This document shows positions 47,666 to 56,954 of a stretch of DNA of 64,000 nucleotides, piece after piece; positions within the stretch are counted from its first letter, which is position 1; each line of letters opens with the position of its first letter. Source of the stretch: Neptunomonas phycophila (GTDB lineage: Bacteria; Pseudomonadota; Gammaproteobacteria; Pseudomonadales; Balneatricaceae); assembly GCF_001922575.1 (NCBI RefSeq), contig NZ_MRCI01000002.1:124001-188000 (forward strand). Direction: 5' to 3'. Under the pieces are notes generated by a model. That model was given only the letters and a program-made list of their open reading frames with translations. It did not search any database and was not told the origin of the DNA. Made by a program: the position numbers and the translations under genes.

Positions 47666-48089
47666 ATGGCCAAAATTCCCTAAGCAGTATATGAGTTATG
47701 GCTATAGACTGTGTTAGGGATCAAAACTAGGGTTATAGACTCGCCGCATTGGTGCCTAATTGATCGAAACTCTGTGCTAGGCGTCTTAGCTAGCTTAGCC
47801 AAGGTTACACAAAGGTTTTCAGACAGGTTATCCACAGAAAGCGTGGAAAACTATTGTCGCTACTGTTATGTGAGTAACTTTTTTGACTCCATTGTAGTGA
47901 AGCAATTTGTTACTGATAATAAAGACTTAGTTTGCAGATAAACGCCCTGTAAACTAGCAATGACGGCATTCGTTAGTGAGCCTGACGCAAACTGTCATTG
48001 TATGATAGCGCATAGCGGCTAGACTAAATCCAAAGCTTGATTTCTGAAATAACAATAACGACGTTAACCTGACGTACGGAGTCATTCCC
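47666..48089 (+). promoter_or_regulatory. Upstream region of fadBA
   Basis: A gene-free stretch of 424 bases. It holds one perfect DnaA-box sequence TTATCCACA at 47828-47836, and a spaced inverted repeat CAATGAC (47958-47964) / GTCATTG (47994-48000), 90-130 bases before the fadB start, which could be an operator. A 76-codon frame at 47711-47941 has no ribosome site and I do not call it. Confidence 0.4.
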
Positions 48090-51441
<3,352 letters not shown>

Positions 51442-51458
51442 TACCTGTATCCATGATT

Positions 51459-51485
51459 AAAAAAGGGGCCTAGTGCCCCTTTTTT
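51459..51485 (+). terminator. Terminator after fadBA
   Basis: AAAAAAGGGGC and GCCCCTTTTTT form a long stem around a CTAGT loop, ending in T. It lies 17 bases after the fadA stop and insulates fadBA from the cassette array. Confidence 0.93.
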
Positions 51486-51863
51486 GTGCCTGAAATTTGG
51501 GGATTACAGCAGATAATAGCGGCTGATCCGTATCTAGAGTAGAGAGCAAAAGCCTGTGGATATTTGTTAAGGATTTCTCGCAGGATATACAGTATATTTT
51601 GGATAAGTGTTAAAAATGGCACGGTTTGCAAAACGAGCATGCTCGTTTACACAATGAATAACTTACACAACGTCATTAAAAACAATAAGATATGAAAATT
51701 CTAAGGGAAGATAGCGTGCCACACAAGGAATGTTAACGCGCATGCGCGTTTTTGTTCTGTGCCTTTTCTCCTACCTGCCTTAAAGTTAATCAATTTCAAC
51801 GAGTTGTGCGCCTTCCTGACTAAACGGTTAGGAATGATAATGCGCATGCTCATGAATAAAACT
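51486..51863. other. attI-like flank of the cassette array (no integrase)
   Basis: About 380 bases between the fadA terminator and the first cassette. It holds two perfect palindromes, AAACGAGCATGCTCGTTT (51631-51648) and AACGCGCATGCGCGTT (51735-51750), but no gene longer than about 12 codons and no integrase. By position it is the attI side of the array, or a flank joined to it after the integrase was lost. No second attC-like structure is recognisable in it. Confidence 0.45.
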
Positions 51864-51875
51864 GTTATGTGCTGA
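51840..51875 (+). CDS. 11-codon leader ORF entering the first cassette
   Basis: ATG at 51840 has AGGA 6 bases upstream. The frame runs MRMLMNKTVMC and stops at TGA 51873-51875, immediately followed by the ATG of the first cassette gene. It crosses the recombination point at 51864/51865. This is the arrangement known for ORF-11 in attI1 of class 1 integrons, which helps translate cassettes lacking their own ribosome site. The product itself need not matter. Confidence 0.35.
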   Translation: MRMLMNKTVMC

Positions 51876-52217
51876 ATGTCGCTTAGTACTTTGTCTCATC
51901 CACAAATGGGAGAAGTGACTTTAAAAATATTTCAAGATCAAGGCGTGTTAAAAAATACTCAATTTGGAAGGTATAATATGGATATAAATTTAGAAACTAA
52001 GAAACTAAATGAGCTTAGCAATAAATATGAAGAGGTTAAGTCTTCTTATTTTTCAGAATTAGAAAGAGATGTTAACCGGCGAGATGGCAGTGCTCGGCAA
52101 GATGCTCTGCATGAGCGCTTCATGCAAGAAAGTCGTGATAGATACTATGATGCAAAAGAAGCATTTGAAGCTCAAGTAAAGCTTGTTGCTAAACTACTGC
52201 AGGATAAAAACACATAA
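51876..52217 (+). CDS. Cassette 1 protein, helical, unknown function
   Basis: The frame from the ATG at 51876 gives 113 residues and directly abuts the leader ORF stop (TGA-ATG), which supports coupled translation. A second start at 51979 has a much better ribosome site (GGAAGG, 7 bases away) and would give 79 residues (MDINLETKKLNELSNKYEEV...), nearly all charged helix or coiled coil. The second start may be the main one. The stop codon lies inside the left R box of attC 1, a common feature of compact cassettes. I do not recognise a family. Confidence 0.6.
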   Translation: MSLSTLSHPQMGEVTLKIFQDQGVLKNTQFGRYNMDINLETKKLNELSNKYEEVKSSYFSELERDVNRRDGSARQDALHERFMQESRDRYYDAKEAFEAQVKLVAKLLQDKNT

Positions 52218-52302
52218 CAAAGCGCTCAAAATCAGTCGCTGCGCTCCTTGGGACCTCCAAAAAGCTGCGCTTTTTTCCGGCCCTTTAGCGCGGCGTTATA
52301 TC
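52211..52302 (+). repeat. attC site of cassette 1
   Basis: It starts with CACATAAC (52211-52218), the complement of GTTATGTG at 51864-51871, and ends with the right R box GTTATATC (52295-52302). Inner arms are AAAGCGCT and AGCGCGGC, with an imperfect stem between. Its last 18 bases are shared with attC 2. Confidence 0.9.
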
Positions 52303-52304
52303 TC

Positions 52305-52808
52305 ATGAGCGATGGACCAAATATCGAAAAGTTTTTGAAAGAGAGAGCCAGAGTTGCGGAAGAATTGAAACTAGTGGACAAACTCGTTAGGGCATACAAA
52401 AATTCTACTCCTAAAGTAACCCCCATCTGGGATGCAACTCCAAACTCGATTACCTTTAATGATATTAGTAATGAGATTTTGCAGTCAGGAATGGATATTT
52501 ATACCGCATCATTTGACGATGTATGGGCTGGAATATTTGAACCAGAAATATACGACAAGGATACGTTGTGGAAAACGATACATGACAGTCGGAAGATTGC
52601 TCGAGTCATAGAGGCTTGGGAGAACAAGCAGGCTCTTTCTCCATTATTTTTCGTAAAGCATGGGAGTAAAGACTTAGCTTTAGTGGCAGATGGGAAGCAT
52701 CGTTTAACTGTGGCGAGGTGTATGGGGTGTGAAAACATTCCATTTATGGTTCAGTCAAATACAAGCTCTTGGTTAAAAAATGCAATACCATCAGCAGAAA
52801 AGATATAA
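52305..52808 (+). CDS. Cassette 2 protein, ParB/Srx-like fold
   Basis: The ATG at 52305 lies just inside the cassette, 3 bases past the R box; in-frame starts further upstream lie within attC 1 and are not used. The 167 residues begin with a charged helix (IEKFLKERARVAEELKLVDKLV). The C-terminal part has PLFFVKHGSKDLALVADGKHRLTVARCMGCENIPFMV, which matches the ParB/sulfiredoxin core (I.DG.HR..A....G...IPV). This superfamily includes CTP-binding ParB, nucleases and phosphotransferases, so the exact activity is open. No partner gene is present in the cassette. The stop codon lies inside attC 2. Confidence 0.65.
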   Translation: MSDGPNIEKFLKERARVAEELKLVDKLVRAYKNSTPKVTPIWDATPNSITFNDISNEILQSGMDIYTASFDDVWAGIFEPEIYDKDTLWKTIHDSRKIARVIEAWENKQALSPLFFVKHGSKDLALVADGKHRLTVARCMGCENIPFMVQSNTSSWLKNAIPSAEKI

Positions 52809-52917
52809 CAAGGCGCTGCAAGGGAAAAAACTATGCTCCACTAATTTGTGGTTCGTTGCACTCAGTTTACCACAAATTAGCTCCGCTTCGTTTTTCCCCT
52901 GAGCGCGGCGTTATATC
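52802..52917 (+). repeat. attC site of cassette 2
   Basis: It starts with GATATAAC (52802-52809), the exact complement of the cassette's first bases GTTATATC at 52295, and ends with GTTATATC (52910-52917). Inner arms CTAATTTGTGG and CCACAAATTAG form an 11-bp perfect stem, flanked by GGGAAAAA / TTTTTCCC. Confidence 0.93.
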
Positions 52918-52931
52918 TCAAGGAGAGTCAC

Positions 52932-53291
52932 ATGAGCAAAATGTCAGGAGTTAACCGGTTGGAAGTGGAAAAGTACAGTTGTCCTGACTGTGAAGTCGAT
53001 CTTAACGACGAAGATGTCAGAAATTCATGGCGTTGCCCAAAGTGCAACGACTTTGTCCATATTTGGGCTCATGACCCTGGCACTAATACAAAAATTACCC
53101 TTGTTAGAAAGCGAGCTGATGAAGTTGAAGAAGGAGATATGGTTCATCTTCCAGGTCAATTAACAAAAGATTGCTATTGGGTTTTGGGTATATCAAAGGT
53201 GAAATCGCAAATAGGCATAGGGCTAAAGGGGTATGGTCAATATAAGCTGGCAGCAGACGAGCCCGTAAATTGCCGCATCGGTGGTGGCTAA
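52932..53291 (+). CDS. Cassette 3 protein with zinc ribbon
   Basis: ATG at 52932 with AGGAGAG upstream gives 119 residues. Residues 15-40 hold a zinc ribbon, CPDC and CPKC, 18 residues apart. The remainder (KITLVRKRADEVEEGDMVHLPGQ...YWVLGISKVKSQIGIGLKGYGQYKLAADEPVN) looks like a compact all-beta domain. I do not recognise the family. Zinc ribbons often bind nucleic acids or partners, but that is not shown here. The stop codon abuts attC 3. Confidence 0.7.
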   Translation: MSKMSGVNRLEVEKYSCPDCEVDLNDEDVRNSWRCPKCNDFVHIWAHDPGTNTKITLVRKRADEVEEGDMVHLPGQLTKDCYWVLGISKVKSQIGIGLKGYGQYKLAADEPVNCRIGGG

Positions 53292-53392
53292 GATATAACA
53301 AGTTGCTCAATTTCGTTCCGGCCGCAAAAAGCGCGGCCTCCACGGGACAGCCTACGCTGTGCTTCGGCTGCCCATTAGCAACGCGTTAGCAT
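53292..53392 (+). repeat. attC site of cassette 3
   Basis: It starts with GATATAAC (53292-53299), complementing GTTATATC at the start of cassette 3 (52910), and ends with GTTAGCAT (53385-53392). The arms GTTGCT and AGCAAC pair, and GGCCGC/GCGGCC and CAGCC/GGCTG hairpins lie within. Confidence 0.92.
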
Positions 53393-53394
53393 AA

Positions 53395-53925
53395 ATGCAG
53401 ATCACCATAGGAGGGCTACAAGTGATAGAAGGGATATTGGGAGGACTAGTCGCGTCAGCAGCATTCTTGCTTTTTCTTCACAGATTAAGACCGTCTATTA
53501 AAATTTCTCCGGTAATTTCTAAGCGAGTTACTGACAATAACACCATTTACCAAATAAAGATTGTTAATACTGGCTCTAGAAACGCAATCCGTTTAGAAGC
53601 CGAACTAGAATCAATAAAATTGCGTGTCGTTCCAAATGGTCATACCCAAACATCACAGTCTATTAAACTAAAAAAGTCAGTCGTCAATTTCCTTTTTACG
53701 TATAAGCATAGTGAAATCGAAGACAAGGGATCGTACAGATTCAGTACCGAAGAAAATCTAGATGAAATATTCGATGAGGATTCAAACAACTATCTCCGGT
53801 TCCGGTTGTTCGCGGTTGACGAAATGTTGAATTTTGGCAAACTATTTACCGTTGAATACAAGGTTTATAGAAATTCGATAATTGAGGGTGATTTTGAACA
53901 CGGTGATAGTGTCAATGTTACGTAG
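53395..53925 (+). CDS. Cassette 4 membrane-anchored protein
   Basis: The frame opens with an ATG 2 bases after the R box (176 residues). A GTG at 53422, six bases after a strong GGAGGG, is probably the true start and gives 167 residues. A single transmembrane helix (GILGGLVASAAFLLFLHRL) is followed by a basic stop-transfer stretch and a likely Ig-like all-beta cytoplasmic domain (ISPVISKRV...YQIKIVNTGSRNAIRLEAEL). Similar membrane-tethered proteins of unknown role are common in integron cassettes. The stop is 6 bases before attC 4. Confidence 0.65.
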   Translation: MQITIGGLQVIEGILGGLVASAAFLLFLHRLRPSIKISPVISKRVTDNNTIYQIKIVNTGSRNAIRLEAELESIKLRVVPNGHTQTSQSIKLKKSVVNFLFTYKHSEIEDKGSYRFSTEENLDEIFDEDSNNYLRFRLFAVDEMLNFGKLFTVEYKVYRNSIIEGDFEHGDSVNVT

Positions 53926-53930
53926 TAAAA

Positions 53931-54065
53931 ATGCTAACAAGGCCAAGCAGCATCAGTCGCTCCTCTCCTTGGACAGCCTTGCTGTTACTTGTTTTGTGCA
54001 TGGCTACGCCAATGTTGCACAAAACACTCCACATCAAGTCTGCCGCTGTTGGCGGCGTTATGGGG
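53931..54065 (+). repeat. attC site of cassette 4
   Basis: It starts with ATGCTAAC (53931-53938), the complement of GTTAGCAT at 53385, and ends with GTTATGGGG (54057-54065). At 135 bases it is the longest of the five; TTTTGTGCA and TGCACAAAA form the central stem. Confidence 0.92.
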
Positions 54066-54167
54066 CTTTACTCTGCAAGCAAACATAGAAGCCATCTTAA
54101 ATATCATGAAAAATATGAAAATGTTAAGATGCTGTATTTAATTACACTAATCAAATTGAGTAAATAA
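54060..54167 (+). CDS. 35-residue leader ORF starting inside the attC box
   Basis: The ATG is part of the recombination box GTTATGGGG at 54057, preceded by a weak GGCGG. The frame encodes a basic 35-residue peptide (MGLYSASKHRSHLKYHEKYE...) and ends with TAA that shares bases with the methyltransferase start (TAATG). This implies translational coupling to the methyltransferase, which has no good ribosome site of its own. A role as a controller protein is conceivable but it is much shorter than known C proteins. Confidence 0.4.
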   Translation: MGLYSASKHRSHLKYHEKYENVKMLYLITLIKLSK

Positions 54168-54916
54168 TGGCCAAAAAGAGAGAGGTTATCAGCCTATTTT
54201 CTGGTGCAGGTGGTATGGATATCGGCTTCAAAGAGGCTGGTTTCAAGATAGCAGTTGCAGTAGAACAAGATCCTTCATGTTGCGATACATTAAGACTTAA
54301 CAGCCCTGATTTGCCTGTTATAGAGGGCGATGTAAGCCAGGTTTCTACGGAAGAAATTCTTAAAAAAGCTAAACTAAAGCCGCTTGAAGCGGCTTTAGTT
54401 ATAGGTGGCCCTCCATGCCAGTCATTTAGCTTGGCTGGAAAAAGAATGGGAATGAATGATGATAGAGGTAAATTACTCCTAGAGTTCTCCAGAGTAGTTC
54501 ATGAGGCCCTGCCTGATGCATTTGTGATGGAGAATGTAAAAGGAATGCTAAATTGGGAAAAAGGTAAAGCGATAGAAGCTGTTTTAAATGAATTCAGAGA
54601 GCCAGTGGTATACGAAGGTAAAGAATATCACTATGACGTAAGTTATAAGGTTCTAAATTCATCAAGTTATGGGGTTCCTCAACACCGTGAGAGACTATTT
54701 ATAGTTGGCAATAGGCTAGGGAAAACTTTCGAATTTCCAGAACCAACTCATGGCGAACAAAACAACTCTGAACCAGATTTATTTTCTTCCCCGCTTAAAC
54801 CGTACTCAACTGCTTGGGATGCATTCGGTGATTTGCCACCAGCCGACGAGCCATCAGAAACAGCCAAAAGAGTCTCACAAACGATTAAAGGGAGAATTGA
54901 AAAGCATGGATATTAA
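54167..54916 (+). CDS. Cytosine-5 DNA methyltransferase, alpha chain (AquI-type split enzyme)
   Basis: This 249-residue chain carries the catalytic half of an m5C methyltransferase: motif I VISLFSGAGGMDIGF (SAM binding), motif IV IGGPPCQSFS with catalytic Cys 84, motif VI MENVKGM (121-127) and motif VIII YGVPQHRERLFIVG (168-181). It stops before the target-recognition region and motifs IX and X, which are on the next, overlapping ORF in the +1 frame. M.AquI (CYCGRG) is known to be made as two chains of very similar sizes encoded by overlapping genes. The chain protects DNA from the endonuclease downstream. A plain frameshift of one gene is the alternative. Confidence 0.85.
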   Translation: MAKKREVISLFSGAGGMDIGFKEAGFKIAVAVEQDPSCCDTLRLNSPDLPVIEGDVSQVSTEEILKKAKLKPLEAALVIGGPPCQSFSLAGKRMGMNDDRGKLLLEFSRVVHEALPDAFVMENVKGMLNWEKGKAIEAVLNEFREPVVYEGKEYHYDVSYKVLNSSSYGVPQHRERLFIVGNRLGKTFEFPEPTHGEQNNSEPDLFSSPLKPYSTAWDAFGDLPPADEPSETAKRVSQTIKGRIEKHGY

Positions 54917-55292
54917 AAATCACCAAATGACAGCACACTCCCCAAGTACTCTAGAAAAGATTAAGTCAGTTCCTATTGGAGATAAGCTATCAAATCAAAG
55001 AAAAACTTTTGGATCAACTTATCGTAGATTGAAACCAGACCTCCCGTCTCCAACAGTAACAAGAAGTGGTTATCGAGATTTTATTCACCCTTATGAGCAA
55101 AGAATGTTAACGGTTCGAGAATTGGCTTGTTTGCAGACTTTCCCTTTAGAGTGGGAATTCACAGGGGTTAGACTGGACTCTTACAGTAGCAAAAGAAAAA
55201 CTACTATGACTCAATTCGGTCAAGTTGGTAACGCTGTTCCTCCAAAATTAGCAAAAGCTGTTGCAGATGCTGTTTTAAAACAATTTTTCTAA
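54906..55292 (+). CDS. Cytosine-5 DNA methyltransferase, beta chain (AquI-type split enzyme)
   Basis: I place the start at the ATG at 54906, inside the alpha stop region (11-base overlap), with GGGAG about 11 bases upstream. The 128 residues hold part of the target-recognition domain (LKPDLPSPTVTRSGYRDFIHP), motif IX (EQRMLTVRELACLQTFP, 64-80) and motif X (QVGNAVPPKLAKAVADAV, 106-123). A longer frame opens earlier at 54750 but only overlaps alpha in another frame. Without beta the alpha chain would lack DNA recognition, so both are needed. The endonuclease gene starts 9 bases after the stop. Confidence 0.82.
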   Translation: MDIKNHQMTAHSPSTLEKIKSVPIGDKLSNQRKTFGSTYRRLKPDLPSPTVTRSGYRDFIHPYEQRMLTVRELACLQTFPLEWEFTGVRLDSYSSKRKTTMTQFGQVGNAVPPKLAKAVADAVLKQFF

Positions 55293-55301
55293 GGAAGAAA
55301 G

Positions 55302-56258
55302 TTGAATAAGTATATAAAAAAATCTGCCGACTTGGAGACCACTTACCAAGAAACAAAAATTGGATTTCTGAGCATAGCCTTACGGAAAAGTAAGGAGGCT
55401 AATCATTATTTAAATCTAGCATCAGCATTTCGAACAATAGCTGATGATTATGATAACCCCTTAGATCTAATAAACAATGACGACATAACAGTTAGCATGT
55501 GTGAAGCGGCTGGGGTGTCAACAAAAGCAAGGGGCTACCTTCAGCCTAATGATACAAAAGAAATTCTTACTGACTTTGTTGAAGAGTATCTTATAGCTGC
55601 AGGTGCTAATTATGTTGATGAACTAATTAGCCGGTATTTACTTACGCAAGGCGATGCATTGGGTGGGCGAATGAGAAATATAGTAGGCGGGCTGGCAGGT
55701 GAAAAGCTCACACAAAATATTATCTCAGCTCTAACTGTTAGAAATTTTGAATTTCAGTACTTTGAAAAGCATTCACAAAAATGGATTAACGGAGATAAGT
55801 TCCAAGAAGATCAAAGCAATCTAGTAAAGGCCATAAAATGGACTAACGGCGAGAAAAGTAGACTTCTCTATTATGATCTTACTGTTCCTGTTGTAAAAAA
55901 GAATATTGATATTGTGCTATTCAATAATTCTGATGTTAATAACAAAAATTCCAAAGAATTTAAGGAGTTCATCTCCAATCATGATAACTATTTGGCTTTA
56001 GGTGAGTTAAAAGGCGGTATAGATCCGGCAGGAGCCGACGAACACTGGAAAACTGCAAACACGGCCTTAACAAGAATACGGACGGCCTTTGGAAATCTAG
56101 ATAAAAGTGTTTCTACAATTTTCATTGGTGCTGCAATAGAGGCAGCAATGGCAAAAGAAATATATGAGCAATGCCAATCCGAAGAACTTTCAAATTGTGC
56201 CAACCTAACCAAGCCTAGGCAATTGGCTGAAATTTGTGATTGGCTTGTTAAGTTGTAA
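55302..56258 (+). CDS. Type II restriction endonuclease, AvaI/BsoBI type
   Basis: A 318-residue protein starting at TTG with AAGGAAG 6 bases upstream. The PD-(D/E)XK active site can be read: D203 in NIDIVLFN, then E235-L-K237 followed by GGIDPAGADEHWKTA, with H248 thirteen residues after the Glu. As I recall BsoBI (D212, E240, K242, H253), the Glu-Lys-His spacing is the same. The family cuts CYCGRG (C^YCGRG), which agrees with an AquI-type methyltransferase beside it. Length fits BsoBI (about 320). The C-terminus sits 9 bases before attC 5, so the whole system fits inside one cassette. Exact specificity is inferred. Confidence 0.83.
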   Translation: MNKYIKKSADLETTYQETKIGFLSIALRKSKEANHYLNLASAFRTIADDYDNPLDLINNDDITVSMCEAAGVSTKARGYLQPNDTKEILTDFVEEYLIAAGANYVDELISRYLLTQGDALGGRMRNIVGGLAGEKLTQNIISALTVRNFEFQYFEKHSQKWINGDKFQEDQSNLVKAIKWTNGEKSRLLYYDLTVPVVKKNIDIVLFNNSDVNNKNSKEFKEFISNHDNYLALGELKGGIDPAGADEHWKTANTALTRIRTAFGNLDKSVSTIFIGAAIEAAMAKEIYEQCQSEELSNCANLTKPRQLAEICDWLVKL

Positions 56259-56267
56259 TTACCACAG

Positions 56268-56329
56268 CCCCATAACAAGTCAAAGCACTCGGACGCAGCA
56301 AAGCTGCGCCGGTGTTTGAGGCGTTACCC
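56268..56329 (+). repeat. attC site of cassette 5
   Basis: It starts with CCCCATAAC (56268-56276), complementing GTTATGGGG at 54057 over nine bases, and ends with GTTACCC (56323-56329). At 62 bases it is the shortest. CGCAGC/GCTGCG form the central stem, and CAAAGCAC/GTGTTTG the outer one. Confidence 0.92.
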
Positions 56330-56577
56330 ATAATGGCATGCTAGCATGCACAAATGGTCACCGGGTGGGTTGATCCATTGGCGGGTTTTTAATTCATTAA
56401 TCAGTGTAGTGTGTTTTACTTTTGCGTGGCTACTACTACGCTACAGTAGGCGATTATTATGGATATAAACTCAGTAGCGGGTGTGGTGTTTATTAGATGT
56501 GGTGTGAAGTTAGCGCTAATGACATTAGCTAATACAGCCCGCCAGCAGGATAATCCACACGAAAGGAGTCTGTTTCT

Positions 56578-56937
56578 ATGCACGCAGTCCTCAATACGAT
56601 CATGATTTACGCAAAGGATATGAAACGAACGGCGGCTTTTTATAAAGAGTATTTCGGGTTTAATACATCTGGAGAAGTAGTGGAAGGCTTGATAGAGCTG
56701 ACCTCGCAGCCAAGTGGTACAACCTTGCTGATACACCAAGCGGCTAAAAGCGTTAAGTTGGGTCAAGCCTCGGTGAAGTTGGTTTTTAGCGTGCAAGATG
56801 TAGAAGGTTTTAAAATACAAAGTGCTGAAAGAGGCTTGGTATTTGGGAGTACCCACCAAGCCAACGGCTATGCATTTGCTAATGCCAAAGACCCCGACAA
56901 GAATACAGTTTCTATATCCAGTAGGGCGTTTCGGTAA
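56578..56937 (+). CDS. VOC (glyoxalase/bleomycin-resistance) family protein
   Basis: A 119-residue protein with one beta-alpha-beta3 pair: VLNTIMIYAKDMKRTAAFYKEYFGF at the N-terminus and ANGYAFANAKDPDKNTVSIS near the end. The Asp/Asn-rich C-terminal strand replaces the usual Glu metal ligand region. GAAAGGAG is a strong ribosome site. It follows the array after 248 bases but has chromosomal features and no attC, so it is not a cassette. Substrate unknown. Confidence 0.85.
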   Translation: MHAVLNTIMIYAKDMKRTAAFYKEYFGFNTSGEVVEGLIELTSQPSGTTLLIHQAAKSVKLGQASVKLVFSVQDVEGFKIQSAERGLVFGSTHQANGYAFANAKDPDKNTVSISSRAFR

Positions 56938-56954
56938 AGCGTTTATTCACGTTT

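Larger units (their letters stand above)
51865..56323 (+). mobile_element. Array of five integron gene cassettes
   Basis: Five cassettes, all with the gene on the + strand and an attC at the 3' end: 51865-52295, 52296-52910, 52911-53385, 53386-54057 and 54058-56323. The evidence is internal. For each one the left R box of its attC is the reverse complement of its first bases: CACATAAC/GTTATGTG, GATATAAC/GTTATATC (twice), ATGCTAAC/GTTAGCAT and CCCCATAAC/GTTATGGGG. This pairing can only arise from recombination at G|TT. attC lengths vary from 62 to 135 bases, so the cassettes come from mixed sources. The genes are visibly more AT-rich than the flanks. No intI gene is in the window, so it is a cluster of attC sites lacking an integrase, at least locally. 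Confidence 0.92.

Noticed and set aside
45389-47836. Replication origin
   Set aside because: Only two separated DnaA boxes, no AT-rich unwinding region or dnaA/gidA-type genes.
47711-47941. 76-codon ORF before fadB
   Set aside because: No ribosome site, odd composition and no recognisable motif; the stretch looks like regulatory DNA with a DnaA-box sequence.
52248-52304. Upstream extension of the cassette 2 gene
   Set aside because: These bases belong to attC 1; the cassette itself starts at 52296, so the ATG at 52305 is the right start.
53931-54059. Long form of the leader ORF before the methyltransferase
   Set aside because: This part of the frame is the attC of cassette 4. Only the part from the box ATG at 54060 could belong to cassette 5.
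54750-54905. Early part of the +1 frame before the methyltransferase beta start
   Set aside because: It overlaps alpha in another frame with no family similarity; motifs begin only after the ATG at 54906.
56330-56577. A sixth cassette after the R-M cassette
   Set aside because: No complement of GTTACCC and no attC structure is found before or after the VOC gene, so the array ends at 56323.
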